This document shows, one piece after another, positions 16,849 through 26,170 of a stretch of 57,877 bases of DNA. This stretch comes from Deltaproteobacteria bacterium. Its GTDB lineage: Bacteria > Myxococcota > XYA12-FULL-58-9. Location of the stretch: NCBI GenBank assembly GCA_016218825.1, contig JACRCV010000004.1, positions 1-57,877 of the forward strand. Direction: 5' to 3'. The position numbers and the translations under genes were made by a program. Each line of letters opens with the position of its first letter. Positions within the stretch are counted from its first letter, which is position 1. Below the pieces are notes generated by a model. The model saw nothing but the letters and a program-made list of their open reading frames with translations. It ran no database searches and was not told where the DNA came from.

Positions 16849-17820
16849 ATGACGGCGGGGACGCAACCGGCGTCGCTGGCGGCGCTCGTCGACGGCGTCG
16901 TGGCCGGCGACCGGCGGGTGATCGCCCGGGCGCTGCGGGTGGTCGATGACCTGCCGGCCGAAGGGCGGCGGCTGGCGTCGCTGTTGTACCCGCACCGCAA
17001 AGGGGCGCGGCTCGTCGGCATCACCGGCAACCCGGGGGCGGGCAAGTCGACGCTCGTCGACGGCCTGATCCAGGCGCTGCGCGCTCGCGGCTCGAAGGTC
17101 GCGGTGCTCGCCGTCGATCCGTCGAGTCCGTTCTCCGGTGGGGCGCTGCTCGGCGACCGCATTCGGATGAGTCGCCACGCCGGTGACGACGGGGTCTACG
17201 TCCGCTCGCTGGCGACGCGGGGGGCGTTGGGGGGACTGTCGCGGGCCGCGTTCGACTCTACCCGGGTGTTGGACGCGGCGGGCTTCGACGTCATCCTCCT
17301 CGAGACCGTGGGCGTGGGACAAGACGAGGTCGACGTGGCGCGGCTGGCCCACACCACCGTCGTGGTCCTGGTGCCCGGCTTGGGCGACGACATCCAAGCG
17401 GCGAAGGCCGGGCTCCTCGAGGTCGCCGACGTCTTCGTGGTCAACAAGGCCGACCGCGACGGCGCCGACGAGGTCGAGCGCGCCCTGCGACAGATGCTGG
17501 CGCTCGCCTCCGGGGCCGCGGCCTGGGTGCCGCCGATCCTGCGCGCGGTGGCGACCCGGGCCGAGGGGATCGCCGAGCTGGTGAACGCCCTCGACGAGCA
17601 CCGGCGCCACGCGACGACCGACGCCGGGCGCGAGCGGTTGAAGCTCCAGAGCCAAGAGATCTTCGAGCGGCTGCTCGACGCCGCGCTCGTGGACGTGGGC
17701 CGCCGAAACCTCGGGGCCCGGCTGCAGGTGGCGCGGGCCGAGCTCGCCGACCACGATCTCGACCCGTACGCGCTGGTGCAGGCGCTGGTCGATGACGGGG
17801 CTGGAGACGACGGGTGTTGA
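16849..17820 (+). CDS. meaB: MeaB/ArgK-type GTPase (mutase chaperone)
   Basis: This is a 323-residue SIMIBI-class GTPase. The P-loop is GITGNPGAGKSTL, switch regions are AVDPSSPFSGGALLGDRIRM and LLETVGVGQDEVDV, and the base motif is NKAD. MeaB proteins load and protect adenosylcobalamin-dependent methylmalonyl-CoA mutase. No mutase gene is in the window, so its partner lies elsewhere. It starts 3 bases after the acyl-CoA dehydrogenase homologue, linking it to acyl-CoA (possibly propionyl or branched-chain) breakdown. Confidence 0.9.
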   Translation: MTAGTQPASLAALVDGVVAGDRRVIARALRVVDDLPAEGRRLASLLYPHRKGARLVGITGNPGAGKSTLVDGLIQALRARGSKVAVLAVDPSSPFSGGALLGDRIRMSRHAGDDGVYVRSLATRGALGGLSRAAFDSTRVLDAAGFDVILLETVGVGQDEVDVARLAHTTVVVLVPGLGDDIQAAKAGLLEVADVFVVNKADRDGADEVERALRQMLALASGAAAWVPPILRAVATRAEGIAELVNALDEHRRHATTDAGRERLKLQSQEIFERLLDAALVDVGRRNLGARLQVARAELADHDLDPYALVQALVDDGAGDDGC

Positions 17821-19163
17821 GCGTCTGGTTGGCGCTCGCGGCGTTGTCGCCGCCGCCGGAGGTCATCGCCGGCTGCAGCGGCGAGGGTGGCGGCCTGCGC
17901 GCCGTGGTTCGGGGCGTCGCGGTGGCGGCGGTCGGCGAGCGGTTGCTGCTCGGCCAGGACGAGCTGCGGCTGGAGGTGAGCCCCGACGAGACGGGGTCGA
18001 CGCCGCTCGCCGCCGGCCGGGACCGCGCCGGTGACGCGCTCGCGATCGTGGCCGACAACGGTGGCTGGACGCTGCGGTTGAAGGACGGCGACGTCCCGTT
18101 GTCGCTGCCGCCGATGTTGCGGCCGACGCCCCGCCTGGTGTTGCTCGGGCAGTCGGTGCGGCGGGTCTGGTGGGGCGGGGACGACCTGTTGGTGATGGCT
18201 GACCTCGAGAGCCGCACGGTGAAGGCGGCGCGGCTGTGGCGCGCCCGCGGCGTGCCGTTCGCGATGCGGGTCGGCGACGAGGCCGAGGTCGCGGTCGGCG
18301 CCGAGGTCTTGCGGTGCACCGAGCCGCGGCGTTGCGAGCGCCGGGGCCGGCTCTCCGGTCCGGTGACCGCGGTGGCCGGCGGCGATCGGGGTCTGCTCGT
18401 GGCGCTGGGCGGGCGCGAGCCGGGCGTCTATCGAATGACCGGCGACGCGGCCGAGACCTCCGTTCCCCTGGTGCGCGGCGAGGTGGTGGCGCTCTGCGGC
18501 GGCGACGGCGGCGTGCAGTGGGCGGTGATGGCGCGCGGTGAAGATTGGCGCTTCGTCGCGGCGAGCGGCGCGACGCCGGCGGTTCGGATCTTGTCGGTCC
18601 CGGAGGTGTTGGCGGCGGCCTTTCTCGAGACCCCGGTCCCGGACCTGACGATGAGCGTCCGGATCTTGGAGATGGCGGCCGGCGAACAGTGGGCCCAGGG
18701 GAGCGCCATCGGACGGGCGGCGCTCGCCGACCGCAGGCCGGCGGTGCGCGCCGCGGCGGCACCGTTGTTCGCAGCCCGTGACACGAGCGCCGCGGTCAGC
18801 GCGCTGTGGCTCTTGGGTCACGATGCCGACGTCGATGTCCGGGCGGCGGCGCTCGGCGTCGCGACCGATCACTGTGCGCCGCGCACGCGGGCGCCCTGCT
18901 GGGCGGTGCTGGTGTGGTTCTTCGACGATCCCGATCGCGAGGTCGACGCCGACGCCCGCGATGCCGTCCTCGCGGAAGATCCGGTACGGGCGCTCGCGGG
19001 GGCGGCGGTTGGCTATCGCCGGCAGGCGGTGGCGACGCTGTTGTCGCGGGCCGAGCGCCACGGTGGGCGCAACATCAGGCGCGGTCTCGAGATCCTGGCG
19101 AAGGACGCCGACAGCGGCGTGCGCGAAGCGGCGGAGCGGGCGTTGGAGCTCGTGACCCCGTGA
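17814..19163 (+). CDS. HEAT-repeat protein of unknown function
   Basis: This 449-residue protein has a hydrophobic N-terminus (LSVWLALAALS) that may be a signal peptide. The first two thirds are beta-rich (many short VVRGVAVAAV-type strands, propeller-like). The C-terminal third has helical repeats of HEAT type (ALADRRPAVRAAAAPLFAARD, then DVDVRAAALGV and SGVREAAERALE). It overlaps the end of meaB by 7 bases, so it is coupled to that unit. No enzymatic motif was seen. Confidence 0.65.
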   Translation: MLSVWLALAALSPPPEVIAGCSGEGGGLRAVVRGVAVAAVGERLLLGQDELRLEVSPDETGSTPLAAGRDRAGDALAIVADNGGWTLRLKDGDVPLSLPPMLRPTPRLVLLGQSVRRVWWGGDDLLVMADLESRTVKAARLWRARGVPFAMRVGDEAEVAVGAEVLRCTEPRRCERRGRLSGPVTAVAGGDRGLLVALGGREPGVYRMTGDAAETSVPLVRGEVVALCGGDGGVQWAVMARGEDWRFVAASGATPAVRILSVPEVLAAAFLETPVPDLTMSVRILEMAAGEQWAQGSAIGRAALADRRPAVRAAAAPLFAARDTSAAVSALWLLGHDADVDVRAAALGVATDHCAPRTRAPCWAVLVWFFDDPDREVDADARDAVLAEDPVRALAGAAVGYRRQAVATLLSRAERHGGRNIRRGLEILAKDADSGVREAAERALELVTP

Positions 19164-19178
19164 GGCGCGGTGCCCGCC

Positions 19179-19427
19179 TCACTCGTCTTCCTCGATGCCG
19201 CCGAGGTCGTCGACCTGAAAGACCTCGACGTGGTGGCATTTCTCACATACGAACTTCCTGAGGTCGACGCCGCCGAACGAGCGGTGAAAGGTCTCGTCCT
19301 TCCAGTCACGGCGGGTGGCGTCGCCCTTGATCGCCGAGACCGGGCGCATGTAGGCGGCGCACTTCGGGCAGACCTCGAGGTGCTTGACCGGCTTGTCGCC
19401 TCCGGACTGGCCCACCTTGCGGCTCAA
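19179..19427 (-). CDS. small zinc-ribbon protein
   Basis: This 82-residue protein has two CxxC pairs (CPKCAAYM and CEKCHHVEVF) that would bind zinc or iron, followed by an acidic tail (GGIEEDE). The start is inferred: a TTG overlaps the yggX stop (TTGA on the minus strand), giving coupled translation; a GTG 12 bases further in is the alternative. Function is unknown. Its position directly behind yggX suggests a link to iron or metal handling. Confidence 0.6.
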   Translation of the reverse strand: MSRKVGQSGGDKPVKHLEVCPKCAAYMRPVSAIKGDATRRDWKDETFHRSFGGVDLRKFVCEKCHHVEVFQVDDLGGIEEDE

Positions 19428-19702
19428 TGGTGGCGCTTGGCCGGCACGTATTCGGGGGGCGGCTCGGCGCCGCTCTCGAAGAAGAACTTCTGCATCTGCT
19501 CCCGCAGCACGCGTTGACCCTCGGGCTCGCTCGGGTTCAGGCGGTATTCGTTGATCACCATCGTCGAGTGCTTCAGCCACATCTTCCAGGCGTCCTCGGA
19601 CACGGTCTCGAAGATGCGCTTGCCGAGCTCGCCTTTCAGCGGCGGATACTTCAGGCCGGGGAGCTCCTTCTTGAGCTTCGCACACTGCACCATGCGCGCC
19701 AT
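19424..19702 (-). CDS. yggX: Fe(2+)-trafficking protein YggX
   Basis: This is a 92-residue protein. MARMVQCAKLKKELPGL, the GELGKRIFETVSEDAWKMWLKH stretch, TMVINEYRLNPSEP and FFFESGAEPPPEYVP match YggX over its whole length, including Cys7. YggX helps protect iron-sulfur clusters from oxidative damage and supports iron use. GGTGAGGAG precedes its ATG. It is followed by the coupled zinc-ribbon gene. Confidence 0.93.
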   Translation of the reverse strand: MARMVQCAKLKKELPGLKYPPLKGELGKRIFETVSEDAWKMWLKHSTMVINEYRLNPSEPEGQRVLREQMQKFFFESGAEPPPEYVPAKRHH

Positions 19703-19786
19703 GACCGACTCCTCACCAAGGTCTGAGGTTTGGCTATCACAGCGAGTGCTGCTTGGCGAGGCGGCGGTACTCCTGCCTTTCGAGAG

Positions 19787-22411
19787 CTAGCGGATGTCGA
19801 CGTAGATCTCGGGAAGGTGCATGACTCCGCGGCCGCCGTCACTCGAGAGGCCGCCGCCGGTGTCGACGACGAAGCGGACGTGGAAGGTCCCGGTGCTGGC
19901 GCCGCTGGACACCGCGGCGTCGTACAAGGGCTTCAGGCCGTGATCGACGTACTGGGAGTAGCAGGCGTCGCCGGTCCGCGGTCCGTTTGTTGCAGTGACC
20001 GTACGTGCCCCCGTTCCGGTGGCGCTGACCGAGCCACTCGTGTTGGTGCCGGTCGAGTAGTAATAGAGGTAGTGGGTGTCGAGGCCGGGGCAGGCCATGC
20101 CGCAGCCATCCGGGACCGACGAATAGTTGCCGCCGAAGAGCCTGTTGTCGACGTTGCCGGTATCACAGCCGGTGGCGTTCTTTTCCCTGGAATCGGTGGC
20201 GAAGAGCCGCATCGTCAAGCCACACAGCGGCAAGCCGAGCGGAATGCCGGTGTTGATGTGGGCGATGCGCGAGCCGGTGTTGCCGGCGTCGGTGACCTGG
20301 ATCTGGTCGGGGTTGCCGTCGTCGTCCAGATCGCAGTCGAACGGCGTGCTCGATTGGCTCCCGGACGGGTAGCAGCTGTTGTTGTTGCAGCCCGCCGGAT
20401 CGTCGGGCGCAGTTTGCCAGTTGCTTTGGTTCGGCTGTTGAATGCTCGCCACCGATGCGATCGGGGCGCTCCCCGCCGTCGTCAGCCCGCTGCACGCGAG
20501 GCTGGAGACCGCATGGGCGTCGCCGAGGAGCGGCAACGGAGACAACACCTTGTCGCCGGCACCGACGGTGAAGTCGCCGATCGAGGTCATCTGCACCGCG
20601 AGGTAGGTTCCGTTCGCAGCCAAGGTGACGTCGGCGACCAGGATGAGGCTCAAAGTCGACCCGGCGGCGAGCGGCTCGGCGAGTCCGGAGAACGTCACGG
20701 TCGCGGGCGATCCGGAGAACGACCGCGCGGTGCCGTCCACCAACGTGTCACCGCCGTCGTAGAGCCCGTCGCCGTTGTTGTCGCGATACAGGCGGACGTT
20801 GCTGATCTGGGACGCGAACGTCGTCGTCGATTGCGGGTGGGCGCGAAAGGTGATGCCGGTCAGGGTCGTCGCCGCCAACGCCGCGCCGACGTCGACGCCG
20901 ATGAGCGTCTGGTTACTGGTGTTGGGGAGCAGCTTGTCGCAGCCGAGGTTGCGGTCGCTGACCGTCACGGTGGCGACCACGCAGCCATCGTCGACGGCAT
21001 TGTTGCAGTCGTCGTCGATCCCGTTGCCGCAGGTCTCGCCGGCCGCCGGCGTGCCGCCGTTCGCGCACTTGCAGGTCGCGGCGGTGAGAGGGCTGTCGTC
21101 GATCACGCCGCTGCAGTTGTCGTCGAGGTTGTTGCAGATCTCGGTGACCCCGGGGTGGTGCGCCGCGTCGCTCACCGGGCAGTCGCCACCGCCCTGGATC
21201 GCCGGGTTGTCGCCTTGGCTGTCGCTCCATCCGGTACAGACGACCCAAAGGTCGAGATCGGCGTCGGTCTCGTCGGCGGCGATGCCGTTCACGCAGTCGT
21301 TGTCGTTGCCGTCGCAGACCTCGGTGGCGCCGGGGTACGACGTCGGGTCGCCGGCCGCGCAGTCACCGCCGCCCTGGATCGTCGGGTTGTCGCTCTGGGT
21401 GTCGTTCCAGCCGGTGCAGATCACGTAGCGGTCGCCGTCGGCATCGATCTCGTTCGCGGGCGTGCCGTTCACGCAGTCGTTGTCGTTGCCGTCGCAGACC
21501 TCGGTGGCGCCGGGGTACGAGGTCGCGTCGCCGGGCGCGCAGTCGCCGCCGACGGCGGCGGTGAGGTCGCCGCTCGGCGTGCACCAGCACTGCGGGCCGC
21601 CGCTGCCGAAGCCGTCGTGGTCGGTGTCGAGGTAGTAGTCGACACACCCCGTGGCGTCTTGGGGGGCGTCGTCCACCGTGCCGTTGCAGTCGTTGTCCTC
21701 GGTGTCGCAGATCTCGACGCCGCCGTTCGAGGGCACACAGTCATCCTCGCAGCCGTCGCCGGCGATCTGATTGGTGTCGACGTAGGCCGCGACGCATCTC
21801 GAGATCGCGCAGCTCCCGGCGGCGCATTGAAACTCGTCGACGTTCGGTGGCGTTCCGAGCTTCAGGTCGCAGTCCGCGGTCGGGTTCAGGACGTTGTCGA
21901 TGACGGCGTCGCAGTCGTTGTCGTTGCCGTCACAGGTCTCGGTACCGGGGTCGCCGCTCGTGCATTGGCAGTTGCCGAGGCCGTTGTCGGTGACGCCGTC
22001 GCAATCGTCGTCGAGGTTGTTGCAGATCTCGGCACTGGCGTTCGTGCACGGGCACGCGCCCCAGGTGAGGCCGGCGCCGCAGGTGCGACAACCCTGCTCG
22101 CAGGCGATGGCGGTATCGGCGCACGGCAGAAACGAGCCCTCCGAAGGACAGCTGCTGCCGGTCTCGACCTTCGACGGGCAGGTGGCGCTCGAAGGGCTCC
22201 GGCAGTCGACCGCGACGTGGCGCACGCAGACGCCTTGCTCGGGGTGGCAGTCGTAGCCGTCGCCGCAGCGACCGGCCTCGCAGGGTAGCAGATTGAAATC
22301 GAACGCGACCTTGCTGCAGGCCCCGGCGCCGATCGCGAACAGACCGAGCACCAGCCAACGGTTGTCGACGACCCGCCCCGTTGGTCCCGTTATCCGGCGG
22401 CGAACACTCAC
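19787..22411 (-). CDS. MopE-like Cys-rich secreted lipoprotein
   Basis: This is an 874-residue protein with an N-terminal basic stretch and hydrophobic segment ending IGAGAC, a weak lipobox. At least seven MopE-type motifs are visible (DGNDNDCDAVIDN, DTEDNDCNGTVDD, NNLDDNCSGVIDD and others), which form Asp/Cys loops likely to bind calcium or another metal. Two of them lie in a tandem 60-residue repeat. A domain with LYRDNNGDGLYDGGDTLV follows, and the last 300 residues form an adhesin-like beta-rich region. The start is the GTG overlapping the upstream stop (GTGA). It is probably a surface protein; no ligand can be assigned. Confidence 0.8.
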   Translation of the reverse strand: MSVRRRITGPTGRVVDNRWLVLGLFAIGAGACSKVAFDFNLLPCEAGRCGDGYDCHPEQGVCVRHVAVDCRSPSSATCPSKVETGSSCPSEGSFLPCADTAIACEQGCRTCGAGLTWGACPCTNASAEICNNLDDDCDGVTDNGLGNCQCTSGDPGTETCDGNDNDCDAVIDNVLNPTADCDLKLGTPPNVDEFQCAAGSCAISRCVAAYVDTNQIAGDGCEDDCVPSNGGVEICDTEDNDCNGTVDDAPQDATGCVDYYLDTDHDGFGSGGPQCWCTPSGDLTAAVGGDCAPGDATSYPGATEVCDGNDNDCVNGTPANEIDADGDRYVICTGWNDTQSDNPTIQGGGDCAAGDPTSYPGATEVCDGNDNDCVNGIAADETDADLDLWVVCTGWSDSQGDNPAIQGGGDCPVSDAAHHPGVTEICNNLDDNCSGVIDDSPLTAATCKCANGGTPAAGETCGNGIDDDCNNAVDDGCVVATVTVSDRNLGCDKLLPNTSNQTLIGVDVGAALAATTLTGITFRAHPQSTTTFASQISNVRLYRDNNGDGLYDGGDTLVDGTARSFSGSPATVTFSGLAEPLAAGSTLSLILVADVTLAANGTYLAVQMTSIGDFTVGAGDKVLSPLPLLGDAHAVSSLACSGLTTAGSAPIASVASIQQPNQSNWQTAPDDPAGCNNNSCYPSGSQSSTPFDCDLDDDGNPDQIQVTDAGNTGSRIAHINTGIPLGLPLCGLTMRLFATDSREKNATGCDTGNVDNRLFGGNYSSVPDGCGMACPGLDTHYLYYYSTGTNTSGSVSATGTGARTVTATNGPRTGDACYSQYVDHGLKPLYDAAVSSGASTGTFHVRFVVDTGGGLSSDGGRGVMHLPEIYVDIR
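21181..21540 (-). repeat. 180-bp tandem repeat inside the MopE-like gene
   Basis: Bases 21181-21360 and 21361-21540 are two highly similar copies in register; for example the 40 bases at 21301-21340 and 21481-21520 are identical. Each encodes 60 residues with one DGNDNDCVNG motif and one SYPGATEVC block. The high DNA identity points to a recent duplication. Confidence 0.85.
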
Positions 22412-23523
22412 GGCAGGCTCCAGCTGAGGGTGGCAGCGCTGGGGGTTACGCCGAGCGTTACCGAGGTGGACGTCGAGTGCGAGCCGCCGGCCACAAGGTC
22501 GACTCCGAGGAGCACCAGGCCCAAGGTGGCGGTCGCGCCGCCGGCGATGAACAGCAGGTTGGCGCGCGCCGCGGCGGTATTGGCGTCCCCCTGTTTGCCG
22601 ATCGCGGTCGGCTGCGGCGTGCCGCCCCGACCGAGCACGATCGAGCCCTTGGCGCTGCGATACTGGAGGCCGAAGTAGCCGCCGACGCCGAGCGCCGCGG
22701 CCCCTGCTACGGTCACGGCGACGCCGAGGTTGCGCAGCATGCGGGAGCGCGGGGCGGGGGCTGGAGTGGCCGCGAGTGTCGGCGCCGGCGTGGGCGGGAG
22801 ATCCACGGCGCTCGGCGGCGGCGAGGGGACGAGCACCGGCTCGGCGACCGCAGGCGCCACGTCGGCGAGGACGTCGAGCGGCACCTCGTCGCTGTCGGAG
22901 CTCGTCGGCGCCGGCACGTTCGGTTGCGCGGCGGCGAGGGGCACCAACGCCAAGGGATCCGCTCCCGGGGGAGAGTCTCCAAAGGGGCTCGGGATGACCG
23001 CGTCGAGCGGGATCTCGTCGCTCGCCACCGCGTCGCCGGCCGGCAGAGCGGCGGTGGAGAAGATCTCGTGGAGCTTGGCGCCGATCGCGGTCTTGGCGTC
23101 TGCAGTGGTCAGCACGTCGATCTTGATCTTGCGCTCGAGCGCCTGCGTGTCGACCGCGATGGTGAGGAGCTGCACGCTCACACCCTTGCCGTGCGGGCTC
23201 ACCCGGCCGAACACCACCGCCTCCGCGTCGACCAGCTTGCCGAGCTTGGCGATACACTTGACGTCAGTGCCGCACTTGCCGATCGCCGCCTCTGGATCTT
23301 TGCCCAACGCCTTCTTGAGCTTGCCGGCGGTCAGCAGCCGCAGGCTCGGGATGACGTCGGGCGCAGCAGAGAGCTGGTTGGCCACCGCGACGAACAGCTT
23401 GGTGTTGGGTTTGTCCTTTTCGACGACGAACAGCGCCACGATCCGTGTCGTCGTCGGCTCGGGCTTCTTCGGCTTGCGGGCCGCGCCGGGGCCGGCCCAC
23501 AGGAGCGCGAGCAGCACCAGCAT
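22408..23523 (-). CDS. secreted/membrane protein of unknown function
   Basis: This is a 371-residue protein. The N-terminus is a signal peptide (LVLLALLWAGPGAA). Residues 20-170 form a globular domain with paired cysteines (IGKCGTDVKCIAKLG) and an AVVFGRVSPHG strand, a pattern common in myxobacterial proteins with a CsgG-like look. A Pro/Ala-rich linker (about 190-265) is followed by two hydrophobic helices (VAVTVAGAAALGVGGYFG and FIAGGATATLGLVLLGVDLV). The ATG at 23523 has no clear ribosome site, so an upstream GTG remains possible. Its stop overlaps the start of the MopE-like gene. Confidence 0.65.
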   Translation of the reverse strand: MLVLLALLWAGPGAARKPKKPEPTTTRIVALFVVEKDKPNTKLFVAVANQLSAAPDVIPSLRLLTAGKLKKALGKDPEAAIGKCGTDVKCIAKLGKLVDAEAVVFGRVSPHGKGVSVQLLTIAVDTQALERKIKIDVLTTADAKTAIGAKLHEIFSTAALPAGDAVASDEIPLDAVIPSPFGDSPPGADPLALVPLAAAQPNVPAPTSSDSDEVPLDVLADVAPAVAEPVLVPSPPPSAVDLPPTPAPTLAATPAPAPRSRMLRNLGVAVTVAGAAALGVGGYFGLQYRSAKGSIVLGRGGTPQPTAIGKQGDANTAAARANLLFIAGGATATLGLVLLGVDLVAGGSHSTSTSVTLGVTPSAATLSWSLP

Positions 23524-23741
23524 CGGTGTGGTCGGTCTCAGGTGAGATGTTCGCTGGAATCGAGACACTCCGAGAGTGTATCGGGGTCGCGCAAAGTCTT
23601 CAACAAAGTCGCCGGCCTGGATCCACGCGGCGCGAGCGCGGTGAGCGGCGCGGCCGCCGCCCACGTTTGACCTTGACGGTGCTTTGCCGGTGTGTCGATC
23701 GTAAAGACCCTGTGTCGAGGAGGCCGGCGATTTCTCCAACC
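23524..23741. promoter_or_regulatory. divergent intergenic region
   Basis: This 218-base gap separates the leftward secreted-protein gene from the rightward phosphoesterase gene and must hold both promoters. No clear -35/-10 pair or repeat was recognised. Confidence 0.3.
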
Positions 23742-24593
23742 GTGACGCTGATGCACATCTCCGACTTGCACGCCGGGTGGTCGTTCCGCGCGGAGGTCGG
23801 CGACGCGCTCGTCGAGGCCGCGACCGCCATCCGCCCTGACGGTATCGTCTGCTCCGGCGACCTGGTGCAACGCTCCGAGCTGCGCTCTCACTGGCGTCAA
23901 GCATCGGCCTTCCTCGCCCGGTTCGAGGCGCCGCTCATCGCGGTGCCCGGCAACCACGACCTGCCGGTGTTCAATCCCCTGACCCGCCTCGTCGCACCCT
24001 TGGCTCGCTACCGCGCCGGGGCGCACCGCGAGGTGGACCGGGTCTTGAGCCTGCCGGCGGCGGTGGTGGTGGGGCTGTCGACGCCCAAACGCTGGACCAT
24101 CGATTTGGGCTTCGTGTCGCCGGCGCAGATCGAGTGGGCCGCCGCGCAATTCGCGGCTCATCCCCCGCACCGCCTGCAGGTCGTGGCGATCCACCACGGG
24201 CTCCGACAGCTCCCGGTGGGCTTGGCGCGCAACCACGTCCGCGGCAGCGCCCGCCTGACGCAGGCGCTGGCGGCGATGGGCGTGCACGCGGTGCTGTCGG
24301 GGCACAACCACTTCCCGCACGTCGAGCTCTTGGGTCACGCCGGGCGCCACTTCGTGTGGTCCCAGGCCGGGACCTCGACCTCGAACCGCATTCGCCACCC
24401 CGAGTGGCGCCAGAACCACTTCAGCCTGATCCGCGCCGGCGCCGAGCAACTGCACGTCGAATGGTGGCACTTCCACAAGGGCACGCGGGCGTTCGAGCGC
24501 GGCCAGGCGCACGTGTTCGCGCTCGCCGGCGGCCGGGTGACGCCGGTCGCGCCCGAAGCGGCCGACCGCGGCGGCCGTCAGTCGTTGGCGTAG
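23742..24593 (+). CDS. calcineurin-like phosphoesterase
   Basis: This is a 283-residue cytoplasmic metallophosphoesterase. All metal motifs are present: MHISDLHAG, CSGDLVQ, PGNHD, AIHHG and SGHNHFPH. Relatives act on phosphodiesters such as cyclic nucleotides or on UDP-2,3-diacylglucosamine; the substrate here is not deducible. The start is unsure: the GTG at 23742 is used, but ATG 23751 and GTG 23712 are in frame, and GAGGAGG at about 23717-23723 is at an imperfect distance. Its 3' end overlaps the opposing CAP gene by 16 bases. Confidence 0.82.
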   Translation: MTLMHISDLHAGWSFRAEVGDALVEAATAIRPDGIVCSGDLVQRSELRSHWRQASAFLARFEAPLIAVPGNHDLPVFNPLTRLVAPLARYRAGAHREVDRVLSLPAAVVVGLSTPKRWTIDLGFVSPAQIEWAAAQFAAHPPHRLQVVAIHHGLRQLPVGLARNHVRGSARLTQALAAMGVHAVLSGHNHFPHVELLGHAGRHFVWSQAGTSTSNRIRHPEWRQNHFSLIRAGAEQLHVEWWHFHKGTRAFERGQAHVFALAGGRVTPVAPEAADRGGRQSLA

Positions 24594-26167
24594 ATCACCG
24601 TGACGTAGAGCTGCGGGCCGTTGCGGCCGGCGTCGCGGTGCACGCCGACCCCCGCCCGGGTGAAGCGCTCGCGAACGTGTGTCGAGCGCGCCGCGACCGC
24701 GACCGAGTCGGCGAGGTAAACGTCGGCGGCGGCCTCGGAGACCGGCGCCTCTTCGAACACCGAGTCGACGAGGGCCCTGCGGATCGGGCTGATGTCGTCG
24801 ACCGGCGCCCGGCGGGCGAGCCCCTCGCTGTATCGGAGCGCCAACCCGGAGAGCTGGGGGTCGAGCGTCAGCGGCGTCATGCCGCGGCGGCTGCGCTCGT
24901 CGTTGATCTGCCGCATCGCCAGCGCCGCGAGCTCCGAGCCCGGCCCGTCGTCTGCGAGCTTGGCGAGGACGGCGACCGCGTAGAGCCGGGAGTTTCCGGC
25001 GGCCGACGGCTTCGAGACCACGCCGACGCCGAGCGCATCGACCGTCGGCTCGAGGAGGTTGGCGCGGTGCGCCGGGCTCTCCATCCATTGTTGCCAGATC
25101 GACTCCACCGAGTCGCCGATGGCGATGTTCTCCAGGGTGCGCACGCACCGCACCCCGCGGCGCTTCAAGCGCGCGGTGACGTCGCCGGTGGTCGGCGACA
25201 CGTGGGCGAAGAAGCCGCCGGCGCGCATCTCGTCGGCGTGGGAGCGCGCGGCGTCCACCAGGCCGGCGCTCGCCGCCGGCAACGACACCCCGGCGGCCTC
25301 GCGACCGCCCAAGATCAGGGCCGCGAGCGCGGTCTCCAGCTCGTCGTCGGGCCGCAAGGCGGCGCTCGGGTCCGGGGCATCGGGCGTGCCTTTGCCGGCC
25401 CACGGATCGGCGTCGACGCCGACCGGCATGATCGCCGCGATCTCCGGGCCGCGGCCGCGATCGACGAGGACCTCGAGCCGGGCGACGCCGGTCGCGCTGC
25501 CGAGGTCGAGCGTCAGGTTGAAGGTCTTCCCGGAGACCTCGATCGGCCGGCGCTCCACCGCGCCTCCCGGCAGCTCGACGGCCAAGGTCGCGCTCTGCAG
25601 CGTGCCCGGCGTGCGCCACCGGCCGCCGAGGTGGAACAGCGCCGCCGGCCGGACCCGCGCCGGTAGCGGTTGCAGATCGACCAGGTGCCGGGAGAGCAGC
25701 AGCAGCGCGATGGTCTCGCCGTCCTTGGTTCTGGATGCCACGCCGACCCGATTGACGTCGAGGCCGCCGATCGCGCTCTGCAGCTGGCGATTGATCGCCG
25801 CCGCGAGCGCCTGCGGCGTTTCGAGGCGCAGGCCGATGGCCGCGAGCTGGCCGTCGGTGAAGCCCAGCGTCTGTGCGGTCCGCCGGACCTCATCGAGATC
25901 GATCGGCTGCGCGGCCCGGGTCGGCACCGCCGACAAGAGCCGCCGAGCGGCGCGGACCAGCCGACTGTCGTAGCGCAGCACCTGGCCGTGGGCGGCGCCC
26001 CAGGCGCGCGCCAGGCGAAACAGCGCGCGCTCGTCGCGACTGAGGGGCTCGGGCTTCAGCCAGCGCTCGTAGCTCTGCGGCGGCGCGGCGACCGCGGTCG
26101 TGGCCACGGTCGACCACGGGCCGGCGAGGAACAGCAGCGCTGGGAGGACGCGGCGCACGACCGCCAC
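24578..26167 (-). CDS. secreted protein with two CAP/SCP-like domains
   Basis: This is a 529-residue exported protein with signal peptide (LPALLFLAGPWSTVATTAVAA). After a helical N-terminal part and a beta domain, a CAP domain is clear around residues 285-400: SHADEMRAGGFFAHVSP, ENIAIGDS, WMESPAHRANLLEP. A second, degenerate CAP domain begins IRQINDERSRRGMTPLTLD and lacks the His motif. CAP proteins are extracellular and variously bind lipids or act as proteases or toxins. The GTG start lies 3 bases after the stop of the M16-like gene, so it closes an operon with the two M16 genes. Confidence 0.8.
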   Translation of the reverse strand: MAVVRRVLPALLFLAGPWSTVATTAVAAPPQSYERWLKPEPLSRDERALFRLARAWGAAHGQVLRYDSRLVRAARRLLSAVPTRAAQPIDLDEVRRTAQTLGFTDGQLAAIGLRLETPQALAAAINRQLQSAIGGLDVNRVGVASRTKDGETIALLLLSRHLVDLQPLPARVRPAALFHLGGRWRTPGTLQSATLAVELPGGAVERRPIEVSGKTFNLTLDLGSATGVARLEVLVDRGRGPEIAAIMPVGVDADPWAGKGTPDAPDPSAALRPDDELETALAALILGGREAAGVSLPAASAGLVDAARSHADEMRAGGFFAHVSPTTGDVTARLKRRGVRCVRTLENIAIGDSVESIWQQWMESPAHRANLLEPTVDALGVGVVSKPSAAGNSRLYAVAVLAKLADDGPGSELAALAMRQINDERSRRGMTPLTLDPQLSGLALRYSEGLARRAPVDDISPIRRALVDSVFEEAPVSEAAADVYLADSVAVAARSTHVRERFTRAGVGVHRDAGRNGPQLYVTVIYAND

Positions 26168-26170
26168 AGT

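Noticed and set aside
21181-21540. Possible CRISPR array
   Set aside because: The repeat unit is 180 bases, in frame within a gene, and has no short spacers; no cas genes are near.
19730-22288. Long plus-strand frame of 852 codons opposite the MopE-like gene
   Set aside because: It is a low-complexity Val/Ala/Gly sequence that mirrors the Asp/Cys repeats; the minus-strand protein has a signal peptide and known motifs.
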